From the NCBI RefSeq assembly GCF_902726645.1, contig NZ_CACVAO010000001.1:3296636-3360635 (forward strand): a DNA stretch of 64,000 nt. The letters are read 5' to 3'. This stretch comes from Halobacillus ihumii. GTDB lineage: Bacteria; Bacillota; Bacilli; Bacillales; Halobacillaceae. Below the pieces are notes generated by a model. The model saw only the letters and a program-made list of their open reading frames with translations. It did no database searches and had not been told where the DNA came from. The position numbers were made by a program, and so were the translations under genes. This document shows, in pieces, positions 51,543 to 60,354 of the stretch (positions are counted from its first letter, which is position 1; the number at the start of each line of letters is the position of its first letter).

Positions 51543-52280
51543 TTGATCAGAGGTCTTTTTCGAACGAAGGACACCTCCCTTGATGAACTGGTAGCAGCTG
51601 CAAAACAGGGAGACGACAACATTAAAAATGAAATGCTTAAACAGTATCAACCTTTTATCGCCAAAAGTGTTTCTGAAGTATGTAAGAGATACATTGACCC
51701 AACGAAAGATGATGAATACAGTATTGGTTTGCTCGCTTTTAACGAGGCCATTGACGCTTATTCCTGTGACAAAGGCAGCTCGTTCTTATCCTTTGCGAAG
51801 CTTGTCATAAAGCGTAAAGTGATTGATTATATCCGAAACGAGCAAAAGCGTCTTAAAGTAGTTTCTCTTGACGAAGATTATGTTGAGGATGAACAAATGG
51901 AAAATCCTTCAGAGGTAAGAGCAGCGAAAGACCGCTATGTTCTTGAGACCGAAGCGTGGTATCGCAGGGAGGAGATTCGTGAATTTCAGGCTCATTTGCG
52001 AAAGTACAAGCTTTCCTTTGCTGAATTAACAGAGGCTTCTCCTAAACATGTGGACGCAAGAGAGTCTGCTATTCAGGTGGCGCGTATCGTTTATGAAAAC
52101 GATGAGCTTCGTCAGCAAGTGCTTGAAAAAGGTCGGCTGCCCATTAAAGACCTCGTTAATAAAGTAGAGGTCAGTAAGAAAACATTGGAGCGAAACCGTA
52201 AATTCATCATTGCTATGGTACTCATCTTTTCTGGTGACTATGTGTATCTAAAAGATTATCTAAAGGGGGTGGGTATGTGA
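51543..52280 (+). CDS. sigI: RNA polymerase sigma factor SigI
   Basis: 245 residues. Sigma-70 related factor with the SigI pattern: YQPFIAKSVSEVCKRYIDPT and EYSIGLLAFNEAIDAYS in region 2, then FAKLVIKRKVIDYIRNEQKR, and the conserved C-terminal KKTLERNRKFIIAMVLIFSG followed by DYVYLKDYLKGV. Directs heat-shock and envelope-linked genes in B. subtilis. The start TTG 51543 follows GGAGGTGATGAAGG. Overlaps the anti-sigma gene by 4 bp, a typical sigma/anti-sigma pair. Confidence 0.95.
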   Translation: MIRGLFRTKDTSLDELVAAAKQGDDNIKNEMLKQYQPFIAKSVSEVCKRYIDPTKDDEYSIGLLAFNEAIDAYSCDKGSSFLSFAKLVIKRKVIDYIRNEQKRLKVVSLDEDYVEDEQMENPSEVRAAKDRYVLETEAWYRREEIREFQAHLRKYKLSFAELTEASPKHVDARESAIQVARIVYENDELRQQVLEKGRLPIKDLVNKVEVSKKTLERNRKFIIAMVLIFSGDYVYLKDYLKGVGM

Positions 52281-53458
52281 GAAAAGGTATTGTCATGGAG
52301 CAAAGCAGATCGTATACGATCGTGATGACAAATGATGGGAATTTTCATAAAGCGAAACTCTTAAAACGGGCTGAAGTAGGAATGGAAGTGTATTTTCAAC
52401 CTGCCGTCGTTAAACACAAAGGTTTTGCCCAGGTGTTTACGCTGCCCAGGATGAAATTTGTCGCTGTTGCGTTAGCTTTATTGATTGCCTTATTTCCAGC
52501 CTATCTATGGTATGGGAGTAACAAAGCCTATGCTTTTGTAAATATTGATATGAACCCTAGTGTTGAACTTAAGCTTAATAAAAACATGCAAGTCATTGAT
52601 GTGATTCCGCTGAATGAAGACGCGGAGGTCCTATTATCAAAGCTTGAGGATTGGCAGAACGACCCTGCCTCCGAAGTCACCTTTGACATGATTACATTAA
52701 GTCAGGAATTAGGTTATATCAATAACCAAAATCAGGTGCTGATTGGGGTAAGCTATGTAAATAAGCATGATGAGGACTTTTCTGCCAAAATTGAGAGCTA
52801 TTTAGCTAAACAATCTTTTAATTTGTCAATAGCCTCCTATAATGTCCCCAGCCAGTTGAGGAAACAGGCGAAAAAAGAAAAGGTATCGGTTAATGAATTG
52901 ATGGCAGATTCACTTAGTGAAGCAAAAAACGGTAAATCAGCGAAAGTTACGATTGAGGCTGACGATAAAGCCATTATACAATCCTTTTACAACCAATCAG
53001 AATCGTCAAAATCAAACGGAAATAAAATGGAAAAGCCGTCTCAGCAGATCAACCGTGATTCTTCCAAAGAAATGTTCATTGTCCCGAAGGATGAATTTAA
53101 GCCTAAACCTTCTCAAGCGAAAGACAAGCAGACTCCTCCGGGCCATGCTAAAAAAAAGGACCATTCACCTCACCCGGGTCAGGCAAACAGAAGTGACCAA
53201 GCAGATAAGCGTGCTAATGATCGTCCTGCTTCGGACAAAGAAAAAGCGAACAAGAATCATTCAGCAAAAGCAAAGAATAATCAACATAGCAAACCTGACC
53301 CCTCTAAACGAGCTGATGATCATAAACCGGATAAAAAAACGAAACACGATCACAAAAACCAGAAGAAAAGCAAAAATCATAACGGAAATGGCCCTGGCAA
53401 AAAGCATAACAATGGCAAAGCGAACAAACAAAAGGGTAATGGTAATGGATCTCACTAA
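52277..53458 (+). CDS. rsgI: Anti-sigma-I factor RsgI
   Basis: 393 residues. Cytoplasmic N-terminal RsgI domain (about 8-55), one transmembrane helix at about 60-82, then an extracellular domain with YAFVNIDMNPSVELKLNKN and VIDVIPLN, the conserved periplasmic-like domain that undergoes self-cleavage in related proteins. From about 235 to the end is a long K/N/H/P/G-rich disordered tail, probably wall-interacting. The Cys-free tail ends with KKHNNGKANKQKGNGNGSH. GTG 52277 overlaps the sigI stop. Holds SigI inactive at the membrane until an envelope signal arrives. Confidence 0.94.
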   Translation: MRKGIVMEQSRSYTIVMTNDGNFHKAKLLKRAEVGMEVYFQPAVVKHKGFAQVFTLPRMKFVAVALALLIALFPAYLWYGSNKAYAFVNIDMNPSVELKLNKNMQVIDVIPLNEDAEVLLSKLEDWQNDPASEVTFDMITLSQELGYINNQNQVLIGVSYVNKHDEDFSAKIESYLAKQSFNLSIASYNVPSQLRKQAKKEKVSVNELMADSLSEAKNGKSAKVTIEADDKAIIQSFYNQSESSKSNGNKMEKPSQQINRDSSKEMFIVPKDEFKPKPSQAKDKQTPPGHAKKKDHSPHPGQANRSDQADKRANDRPASDKEKANKNHSAKAKNNQHSKPDPSKRADDHKPDKKTKHDHKNQKKSKNHNGNGPGKKHNNGKANKQKGNGNGSH

Positions 53459-53487
53459 CACTTCGGCAGAACGAAGTGTTTTTTTGT
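53457..53487 (+). terminator. Terminator of sigI-rsgI
   Basis: AACACTTCG pairs with CGAAGTGTT around GCAGAA, followed by a T run. Begins at the rsgI stop. Confidence 0.88.
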
Positions 53488-53538
53488 TGTTCATTCGGTG
53501 AATAGATAAGGGAGGACAGAAAAAGGAGAAGGGTAATC

Positions 53539-53937
53539 ATGACTAAGGAATGGCTGGGAGTTCGAAATGGAGAGTTAGCACCGTGCCCAAATTCTCCAAA
53601 TTGCATATCTACACAGGCACAGCGATCTAAGCAGAAAATGAAGTCTCTTCCTTTTTTTCGCGATAAAGATGGGGCAAAAAACGTCATCCTGAATATCATC
53701 GGTGCAGAGAAACGGACCGAGATTCAAAGCCAACAAGAGGATTATCTGCATGTTGTTTTTACATCAAAGTTTCTTAAGTTTAAAGACGATGTGGAGTTTT
53801 ACTTTGATCAACTAGAGGAAAGGGTTCATTTTCGCTCTGCTTCAAGAGTTGGCTACATAGATTTCGGGGCGAATCGTAAGCGAATGGAGCAAATCTCCAA
53901 GGAATATCTCGACCAAATGAAAGGGGTATCTTCATGA
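53539..53937 (+). CDS. DUF1499 domain protein
   Basis: 132 residues filling the DUF1499 family: N-terminal LAPCPNSPNCISTQA is the signature with two cysteines, followed by an alpha/beta body with HVVFTSKFLKFKDDVEFYF and the ending SRVGYIDFGANRKRMEQI. Function unknown for the family. ATG 53539 follows AAGGAGAAGG. Overlaps the next gene by 4 bp, so they are co-translated. Confidence 0.88.
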   Translation: MTKEWLGVRNGELAPCPNSPNCISTQAQRSKQKMKSLPFFRDKDGAKNVILNIIGAEKRTEIQSQQEDYLHVVFTSKFLKFKDDVEFYFDQLEERVHFRSASRVGYIDFGANRKRMEQISKEYLDQMKGVSS

Positions 53938-55355
53938 AATTTGATTATCAACTGGCCGTGATCGGCGGCGGATCGGGAGGTTTGACTGTTGCGGCGGGCG
54001 CAGCAAGTTTAGGGGCCTCTGTAGCCTTGATCGAACGCAAAACGGAGTTAGGTGGTGACTGTTTACATTATGGATGTATGCCCTCAAAAGCCCTAATTCA
54101 CAGCGCAGCAGAAGTGCATGTGACAGCAGAGCTGACTGAGCTTTCCAGTGAGCAGTATGATCATTTATTTGCTGTAGCGATGGATAAAGTTTCAAAGGCG
54201 GTTGGTGAGGTCCAGGGCCATGATTCTAAAGATCGCTTTCTTAAGTTAGGAGTAGATCTGTTTGAAGAAGAAGCAAGTTTCGTGAATGAGCACACCCTTC
54301 AAGTCGGAGAAGATATCATCACGGCAAAACGCATCGTGTTAGCTACAGGGTCATCGCCGGTGGTGCCGCCGATAGAAGGGATGGAGCAAGTCAGCTATTT
54401 GACGAATGAATCGATTTTTAACTTAAAGAAGCGCCCTCGGTCACTCGTGGTGATCGGCGGCGGGGTCATTGGGCTGGAATTAGCTCAGGCGATGGCACGG
54501 CTGGGGGTGAGTGTTACGATCGTGGAAGCCGGGGATCAGATCGCTGGACAGGAGGATCGTGAAATCGCCCAAATAGCGGAACAGGTAATTGGTGAAGAAG
54601 TCTCGATCTTAACGAATGCGACTGTAGATCGTGTTGAACAAGAAGCAGAGCAGGTTGTAGTTCACTTTTCTCAAGACGGAATGCAAGGAAGTATCGAAGC
54701 CGATCAGCTGCTGCTAGCAACAGGACGCCAGGCAAATATTGAACGGCTTTCTCTTGAACGCGCAGGAATCAAGACAAAAGATGGTGCCGTTGAGGTTGAT
54801 GATTGTTTGCGAACAAATCAGAACCATGTTTATGCTATTGGGGATTGCAACGGCTCGATGCCATTTACTCATGCAGCCGGCATGGAAGGGAGACTTGTCG
54901 TTTCAAATGCAGTGCTTGGACTTTCAAGGAGAGTTTCTTATCAAAAGGTTCCATGGGTGATCTATTCGTCCCCAGAAATCTATCACTTGGGTCTGACGGA
55001 AGAGCAGGCGAGAGAGAAATACGGTGATCAGCTGCTAACATTTAAGACAAAGCTTTCTGATAATGACCGATTTATGGCCGAGCTACAGACTGCAGGATTG
55101 GTAAAAGTACTAACGACGAACAGTGGAAAAATTGTAGGCGCCCATGCTGTCGGTCCAGGTGCCGGGGAGTGGATGCAGGAAGTGGGAACGATCCAGAGCT
55201 TAAATAAAAAATTTCAGTCCTTATCCAATGTCATACATCCTTATCCAGCACGAAATACTATCGTTTCCCAGACAGCCGATATCTATTGGCGGGAAAAGCT
55301 GTTTGACAGTAATCTAAATAGTTTGATCCGCTGGTATGTAAAGAAGTTTAGATAG
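53934..55355 (+). CDS. Pyridine nucleotide-disulfide oxidoreductase (mercuric reductase-like, class I)
   Basis: 473 residues. FAD motif VIGGGSGGLTVAAGAASLG at 8-26, redox-active pair in GGDCLHYGCMPSKAL (two cysteines five apart), NAD motif VVIGGGVIGLELAQAMARLG near 172-191, the second FAD motif YAIGDCNG, and C-terminal dimerisation HPYPARN. The closing histidine-glutamate of true dihydrolipoyl dehydrogenases is replaced by HPYPA, as in MerA-like and related family members, so it is probably not the E3 of OdhAB. Substrate unknown. Translationally coupled to the DUF1499 gene; TetR regulator convergent downstream. Confidence 0.9.
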   Translation: MKFDYQLAVIGGGSGGLTVAAGAASLGASVALIERKTELGGDCLHYGCMPSKALIHSAAEVHVTAELTELSSEQYDHLFAVAMDKVSKAVGEVQGHDSKDRFLKLGVDLFEEEASFVNEHTLQVGEDIITAKRIVLATGSSPVVPPIEGMEQVSYLTNESIFNLKKRPRSLVVIGGGVIGLELAQAMARLGVSVTIVEAGDQIAGQEDREIAQIAEQVIGEEVSILTNATVDRVEQEAEQVVVHFSQDGMQGSIEADQLLLATGRQANIERLSLERAGIKTKDGAVEVDDCLRTNQNHVYAIGDCNGSMPFTHAAGMEGRLVVSNAVLGLSRRVSYQKVPWVIYSSPEIYHLGLTEEQAREKYGDQLLTFKTKLSDNDRFMAELQTAGLVKVLTTNSGKIVGAHAVGPGAGEWMQEVGTIQSLNKKFQSLSNVIHPYPARNTIVSQTADIYWREKLFDSNLNSLIRWYVKKFR

Positions 55356-55388
55356 AAGCTGCCCCATTTTTGTGAAAAAAGGCCAGCT

Positions 55389-55988
55389 TTAAGAAGGGTC
55401 GCCCAGCAATCCGTAGAAGAATAAGTGGGTAAACTCATCGGTGAATCGTTTGATGTCTTCTTCTGTACGATAAAGTTCTTTATGTTTTCGTAAAGCCTGT
55501 GCATACATATCGATATAAATCATAATCGATTGATAGGAGAGCTCGTCAGAAATGTATCCTTCATCCTTCCCTTGTTCAATCAGTTCGATGAAAAGCGGGA
55601 TCGATTCCTCGTTCGTAAAAGAACTGATAAACGCTTTAATTTCAGGATGCTCTGACATGATCGACTGGATAAAGTCAGCGTCCATGTGAAAAAAACTTTC
55701 TTTCTCACTGTGGATCATGTGATCGAGTTTCCCTTTGAAATCCAGAGCGGAGCTGTGGAGAATAGCGCGGGAGGATTCCAGTAGATCATAGGCGAATGAT
55801 TTAATGGTTTCCAGCAGGAGCTGATCTTTCCCGCCAAAGTAATTATAAATGGTTACTTGGGAAACGTCGGCTGCTTTTGCAATTTGCTGGATGCTGACTT
55901 TCTGCACGCCATACTTTGAAAAAAGTTCAAACGAGGCTGTAATAATATTATGTTTCTTCCGTTCTTTTCGTTTTTCAAATCCGTTCAT
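55389..55988 (-). CDS. TetR family transcriptional regulator
   Basis: 199 residues. N-terminal helix-turn-helix with IITASFELFSKYGVQKVSIQ and IAKAADVSQVTIYNYFGGKD, the standard TetR DNA-binding signature. The C-terminal helical ligand domain shows no identifiable ligand. ATG 55988 is chosen because GAGGTG is 7-8 nt upstream; an ATG at 56015 adds nine residues with no site. Convergent with the oxidoreductase; its target is not evident, and no palindromic operator is obvious around it. Confidence 0.9.
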   Translation of the reverse strand: MNGFEKRKERKKHNIITASFELFSKYGVQKVSIQQIAKAADVSQVTIYNYFGGKDQLLLETIKSFAYDLLESSRAILHSSALDFKGKLDHMIHSEKESFFHMDADFIQSIMSEHPEIKAFISSFTNEESIPLFIELIEQGKDEGYISDELSYQSIMIYIDMYAQALRKHKELYRTEEDIKRFTDEFTHLFFYGLLGDPS

Positions 55989-56162
55989 AGGCTTCACCTC
56001 ACTTTTACTATACAATCAGTTATGAACTTAATCAAAACATTCATTTCATAATGTTATAAATAAATCGTAAAGAACGATGATCGAACTAGACAGTTTAGTC
56101 CATTATTCAGTACGATAGAAGTGTTTCGCTTCGTAAGACTTTTCATAGAAAGGAACGAACTT

Positions 56163-57725
56163 ATGTCTAAACTTGATTTATCACAATTTGAGAAAAAAAT
56201 GATTGTACGTAATATGCAAGAGAATGATATAGAACAGATTTTTACGTTGCAGCAGTTGTGTTTTCCAAATATGGACCCGTGGAAGAGGGCTCATCTTGAA
56301 AGTCACCTCAGGCATTTCCCTGAAGGGCAGTTTGTGGTCGAATATGATGGCGATATTATCGGAAGCTGTTCAAGTCTGATTGTTAATTTTGACGAATATG
56401 ATGATAAACATACATGGGATGATATTACGGATGAAGGATATATCACAAACCATGACCCGGATGGGTACAACCTGTACGGAATTGAAGTGATGGTGCACCC
56501 GGAATTTCGCAGGATGAAGATTGGCCGGAGGTTGTACGAAGCTCGAAAAGAGTTGGCACGCGAAATGAATTTAAAGAGTATCATCATCGGGGGCCGCATT
56601 CCGAACTATCATAAATATGAGCAGGAGATGTCTCCAAGAGAATATGTTGAAGAAGTGCGCAATCAAAACATCTATGATCCTGTCTTAACGTTTCAAATTA
56701 TTAACGGGTTCACGGTGATGCGTATCAACCCGAATTACTTGCCGGATGATAAGGCTTCATCAAAATACGCTACGTTAATGGAGTGGAATAATATTGATTA
56801 CCGGGCGCGGACGAAGCGCCACTTTAAGACGAGTCATCCTGTGCGCATAATGGTGATCCAATACATGATGAAAAATATCGACTCTTTCGAAGAGTTCAGC
56901 AGACAGTGTGAGTACTATGTTGATGTTGCGGCCGATTATGGATCAGACTTTGCTGTGTTTCCGGAAATTTTCACGACGCAGTTAATGTCTTTTCTCGAGG
57001 AAAAGGTGCCATCTCAGGCAGTAAGAAGATTATCTGACTTTACGGAGGACTATATTCGGATGTTTGAACACCTTGCCGTGAAGTACAATGTGAATATTAT
57101 CGGTGGATCGCATTTCGTTGAAGAAGATGAGCAGATTTATAACATCTCTTATTTATTCAGACGTGATGGTACGATTGAGAAGCAATACAAAATTCATGTC
57201 ACACCGAATGAGCGCACGTGGTGGGGGATTCAGCCTGGCGATGCGGTGAAAGTGTTTGATACCGATTGTGGAAAAATTGCCATCCAAATTTGTTATGACA
57301 TTCAATTTCCTGAACTGGCTCGCTATGCGGTGGATCAAGGAGCTAACATTATTTTTGTTCCATTCTGTACAGATGATCGCCAAGGTTACTTGCGCGTCCG
57401 CTATTGTGCTCAGGCCCGCGCGGTTGAAAACCAGGTGTATACGGTTATTGCCGGCACGGTTGGCAACATGACACAAGTTGAAAATATGGATATCCAATAT
57501 GCTCAGTCCGGAATTTTCACACCGTCTGACTTTGAATTTGCACGTGACGGTGTGGTTGGGGAGTGTAACCCTAATGTGGAAACCGTTGTGGTCGGTGATG
57601 TTGACTTGGAAGTTTTACGAAGACAGCGAAAGTCGGGTACGGTAAGACAGCTTCGCGATCGCAGGCGTGATTTATTTGAATTGAATTATCATATTGATAC
57701 AGAAGTTAAACCGGATCGGACGTAA
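56163..57725 (+). CDS. yhcX: GNAT acetyltransferase-nitrilase fusion protein (YhcX)
   Basis: 520 residues with two domains. GNAT acetyltransferase at about 12-205, with acetyl-CoA loop VHPEFRRMKIGRRLYEAR, followed by a carbon-nitrogen hydrolase domain at about 223-490. Nitrilase triad: Glu in VFPEIFT, Lys in QYKIHVTPNERTW and Cys in IQICYDIQFPE. B. subtilis YhcX has the same layout. Substrate is unknown, probably an amide or acylated amine. ATG 56163 follows AAAGGAACG; an upstream ATG 56121 lacks a site. In B. subtilis it precedes the yhcY-yhcZ two-component system, as here. Confidence 0.93.
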   Translation: MSKLDLSQFEKKMIVRNMQENDIEQIFTLQQLCFPNMDPWKRAHLESHLRHFPEGQFVVEYDGDIIGSCSSLIVNFDEYDDKHTWDDITDEGYITNHDPDGYNLYGIEVMVHPEFRRMKIGRRLYEARKELAREMNLKSIIIGGRIPNYHKYEQEMSPREYVEEVRNQNIYDPVLTFQIINGFTVMRINPNYLPDDKASSKYATLMEWNNIDYRARTKRHFKTSHPVRIMVIQYMMKNIDSFEEFSRQCEYYVDVAADYGSDFAVFPEIFTTQLMSFLEEKVPSQAVRRLSDFTEDYIRMFEHLAVKYNVNIIGGSHFVEEDEQIYNISYLFRRDGTIEKQYKIHVTPNERTWWGIQPGDAVKVFDTDCGKIAIQICYDIQFPELARYAVDQGANIIFVPFCTDDRQGYLRVRYCAQARAVENQVYTVIAGTVGNMTQVENMDIQYAQSGIFTPSDFEFARDGVVGECNPNVETVVVGDVDLEVLRRQRKSGTVRQLRDRRRDLFELNYHIDTEVKPDRT

Positions 57726-57734
57726 TTTTAACTA

Positions 57735-57769
57735 AAGAGGCGAACCAGCACATGGTTCGTCTTTTTTTT
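57735..57769 (+). terminator. Terminator of yhcX
   Basis: AGAGGCGAACCA pairs with TGGTTCGTCTT (wobbles) around GCACA, followed by eight T. Confidence 0.88.
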
Positions 57770-57824
57770 ATGTCGTGTTATAATCATTTTAATGAATTTT
57801 CACAAATAAGAAAAGGTGATGGTC

Positions 57825-59243
57825 ATGCACGATTCTTCATCGCAGCTGGAAACGTTAAAAAATATAGCTGAATTGTTGAATGAGTCTACAAATAAACAGG
57901 TACTCGGGGATGTGTTGAGGAAGTTCATTTCCATGACTGACTTTGAGACGGGGTGGATTTTTCTTGAAAATGAATCGGTAGTGCAGCTTGTGGCGGATGA
58001 TGGGCTTCCTCCTGCGTTAGCCCGCAATCAGAAGCAACGCATGTGCGGCGAGGACTGTCATTGTGTATCGAGATATAAAAATGGCCGGCTGACAAAGGCG
58101 ACGAGTATTATTGCCTGTAAGCGGATTGAACAGGTATTGGAAGAAGGGATAGAGGGGACGGAAGGTATTACGCACCATGCGACAGTGCCCTTGCAAACGC
58201 CAGAAAGATCGTTTGGCCTATTCAATGTCGCGATGAGACATAAGACAAGTTATTCGGAAGATTTGCAGTTGTTAGAGTCGATTGCGCTGCAGATCGGCAC
58301 AGCGCTCGAACGAATCGAACGGTTTGAAGCGGAAGAAGAATGGAGCAAGCTGCTCATGAAATCTCATCAGTTGACGAAAAGCATTCAAGAGGCGGATACA
58401 TTACATAGTTTACGAACCACTGTTGAAGATGGATTACGAGCACTATATCCGGGAGGTTTGATTCGGTGGGCAAGCGTGGAATCAGACGAAGCGGCTGATT
58501 CGCCCGGCAGTATAAGTCCGCAACTGATCGGCCTAGAAGGGCGGTCTTTTTCTAAAGCAGAACTGGAGATTTTTGAGCTGGTGAAGGAATATAACAGGGT
58601 AGCAGAACGAAAGCTGTTGCTTAGTGAAAAAGAAAAAGCGATAGCCAGGAGAGAGGAAAGGTCGCGGTTTGCCCAGGATTTACATGATTCCGTCAATCAA
58701 TTACTTTTTTCAATCGTGCTCACTTCAAAGGCCGTGAGCCGTTCGGCTGTCACGGTTCCCACATTAAAAGAGCAAGTAGATTACATTCATGATATTTCCT
58801 CACAGGCGTTGAAGGAAATGCGCGCACTCGTTACTGAGGAAAAAGGCGGCCGATTTAAGAAAGGGGTCTTAGCTGAATTACGGTCATACGCGAGTACGAT
58901 TGGGCTTCGGTGTACCATTGATTCAGAGGGTACGACCTCAATACCTTATGCTATAGAAGAGGGCTTGTTCAGAATTGGACAGGAAGCGCTGCATAATGTT
59001 TGGAAGCATGCAGCAATCGGTGAGGTTGAGGTAACGTTACAAAAACTCCCCCATCAAGTGGTGCTTGAGGTCCGTGATGAGGGCACAGGTTTTACGAATG
59101 CAGATTGTCACGGTCGCTCCTTCGGGTTATCAGGGATGAGGGAGAGAGCATCGCATCATCGGGGGAAGGTTACGATCACGAGTCAGCCTGAAGGCGGAAC
59201 GACAGTTCGAGTGGAGATACCTGTAGAAGGGGGAGATAGTTGA
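57825..59243 (+). CDS. yhcY: GAF-domain sensor histidine kinase YhcY (AirS-like)
   Basis: 472 residues, no transmembrane segment, so a cytoplasmic sensor. N-terminal GAF domain (about 10-165) contains four cysteines C74, C78, C80 and C98 (CGEDCHC then IIACKR). Then a second linker region, the HisKA_3 dimerisation helix with phospho-acceptor H287 in AQDLHDSVNQLLFSI, and HATPase (GQEALHNVWKHA, DEGTGF and GLSGMRERA). Staphylococcus AirS, homologous to YhcY, senses oxygen with a cysteine-bound Fe-S cluster, so redox sensing is likely. ATG 57825 follows AAAAGGTGATGG. Its stop is at 59241-59243, two bases before the chosen yhcZ start. Confidence 0.92.
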   Translation: MHDSSSQLETLKNIAELLNESTNKQVLGDVLRKFISMTDFETGWIFLENESVVQLVADDGLPPALARNQKQRMCGEDCHCVSRYKNGRLTKATSIIACKRIEQVLEEGIEGTEGITHHATVPLQTPERSFGLFNVAMRHKTSYSEDLQLLESIALQIGTALERIERFEAEEEWSKLLMKSHQLTKSIQEADTLHSLRTTVEDGLRALYPGGLIRWASVESDEAADSPGSISPQLIGLEGRSFSKAELEIFELVKEYNRVAERKLLLSEKEKAIARREERSRFAQDLHDSVNQLLFSIVLTSKAVSRSAVTVPTLKEQVDYIHDISSQALKEMRALVTEEKGGRFKKGVLAELRSYASTIGLRCTIDSEGTTSIPYAIEEGLFRIGQEALHNVWKHAAIGEVEVTLQKLPHQVVLEVRDEGTGFTNADCHGRSFGLSGMRERASHHRGKVTITSQPEGGTTVRVEIPVEGGDS

Positions 59244-59245
59244 AG

Positions 59246-59881
59246 ATGATTAAAATTGTGATTGCGGATGACCATCAGGTCGTGCGAAAAGGACTGGTGT
59301 TCTTTTTTCAAACACAGGAAGATATTAAAGTGATGTATGAGGCGGCAAATGGTCAAGAAGTTATTGATTATTTACGTGATCATCCTGTTGATGTCGTACT
59401 TATGGATATTCAAATGCCAACGATGGATGGCATTGAAGCAACAAAACAACTTCGCGAACAATATCCGGACATAAAAATAGTCATGCTGACGAGTTTTTCC
59501 GACTACGATACTGTCATTCCGGCGATTCAGGCTGGCGCTAATGGCTATCAAATGAAGGACATTGACCCAGACCAATTAGTTAATGTGATCAGGCGTGTTT
59601 ATGAAGGTGAGACCATGATTGATGCAAAAGCAGCTACTCAGTTGATGACACACGTTACAGGGGCTGGTCAACAGGAAGAGGAGAAGAGGATACAAGATCT
59701 CACACGACGTGAGAAGGACGTACTGAAGGAGATTATGAAAGGGTGCAGCAATAAAGAAATTGCCGATCATTTGTTTATCACTGAAAAAACTGTGAAAACG
59801 CACCTGTCGAATATCTTCTCAAAATTAGAAGTCCACGACCGAACCCAAGCTGCCCTGTTCGGAGTAAAATATATGCAATAA
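59246..59881 (+). CDS. yhcZ: Response regulator YhcZ (NarL/LuxR family)
   Basis: 211 residues. Receiver domain with DD at 8-9, phospho-acceptor D54 in VVLMDIQMP, T/S and K in MLTSFS and YQMKDI. C-terminal LuxR-type HTH: LTRREKDVLKEIMKGCSNKE and IADHLFITEKTVKTHLSNIF. Partner of YhcY. ATG 59246 is preferred; TTG 59240 is possible and would overlap yhcY. The GGGGGAG site lies upstream of both. Targets unknown; homologue AirR controls redox and cell wall genes in Staphylococcus. Confidence 0.94.
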   Translation: MIKIVIADDHQVVRKGLVFFFQTQEDIKVMYEAANGQEVIDYLRDHPVDVVLMDIQMPTMDGIEATKQLREQYPDIKIVMLTSFSDYDTVIPAIQAGANGYQMKDIDPDQLVNVIRRVYEGETMIDAKAATQLMTHVTGAGQQEEEKRIQDLTRREKDVLKEIMKGCSNKEIADHLFITEKTVKTHLSNIFSKLEVHDRTQAALFGVKYMQ

Positions 59882-59895
59882 TCGCTGACAATAAA

Positions 59896-59945
59896 TACCA
59901 CCTCAGGTCATCCAGAAAATGGATGACCTGAGGTGGTTATTTTAT
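59896..59945. terminator. Hairpin of the CCACCTCAGGTCATCCAG family, yhcZ / yhdB
   Basis: CCACCTCAGGTCATCCA and TGGATGACCTGAGGTGG are perfect 17-bp arms around GAAAA, flanked by A and T-rich ends for both convergent genes. Nearly identical to the hairpin at 63211. Confidence 0.88.
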
Positions 59946-60175
59946 ACATATTGGGTTGGTTGTGTCGTAGCTTGGGCGTGGTCGATATAGTGTAACAAGC
60001 TTTCATGGCTTTCGAGCAGGGTGGTTTCATGTCCTGGGTAGTGAAACGCATGGAGAAATGCTTCTATTTTCTTAGAGAGAAAATGGTCACGGGTTCTTAC
60101 CATGAGAATAAGCAGTTCATCCCACTCTCCCCAGATCATGTAATGCAATGCTTTGTCATAATCTTGATAATACAT
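59942..60175 (-). CDS. yhdB: YhdB-like small protein
   Basis: 77 residues, soluble and helical: YDKALHYMIWGEWDELLILM and VRTRDHFLSKKIEAFLHAFH, then a histidine-rich end. Resembles the short YhdB family of Bacillus (DYDKAL..., DLLILMV..., SKQIE.FL.A). Function unknown. In B. subtilis yhdB is near yhcY-yhcZ, as here. Weak ribosome binding site AAGGAT 14 nt from the ATG. Confidence 0.65.
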   Translation of the reverse strand: MYYQDYDKALHYMIWGEWDELLILMVRTRDHFLSKKIEAFLHAFHYPGHETTLLESHESLLHYIDHAQATTQPTQYV

Positions 60176-60354
60176 GATTTTTCACTTCATCCTTCCTTAG
60201 AAAGGATTGTTTTTATTGTCTCCATGAAGGGTAAGAATGAATCAGAAAGTTCTTCACAGAAATGGAAAATTCGACACTATTCATTTTTTCAAAAAGGATT
60301 GGTATGATGGTATGGAAATGATTTACTTGGTAAGGATGGAAGGAGAAATCAGTC

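Noticed and set aside
52917-53501. 194-codon frame overlapping rsgI
   Set aside because: Shadow of the Lys/Asn-rich RsgI tail; RsgI itself has start, coupling to sigI and family match.
53934-55355. Assignment of the oxidoreductase as E3 (dihydrolipoyl dehydrogenase) for OdhAB
   Set aside because: It is far from odhAB, lies in another operon with a DUF1499 gene, and has a C-terminal motif unlike true E3.
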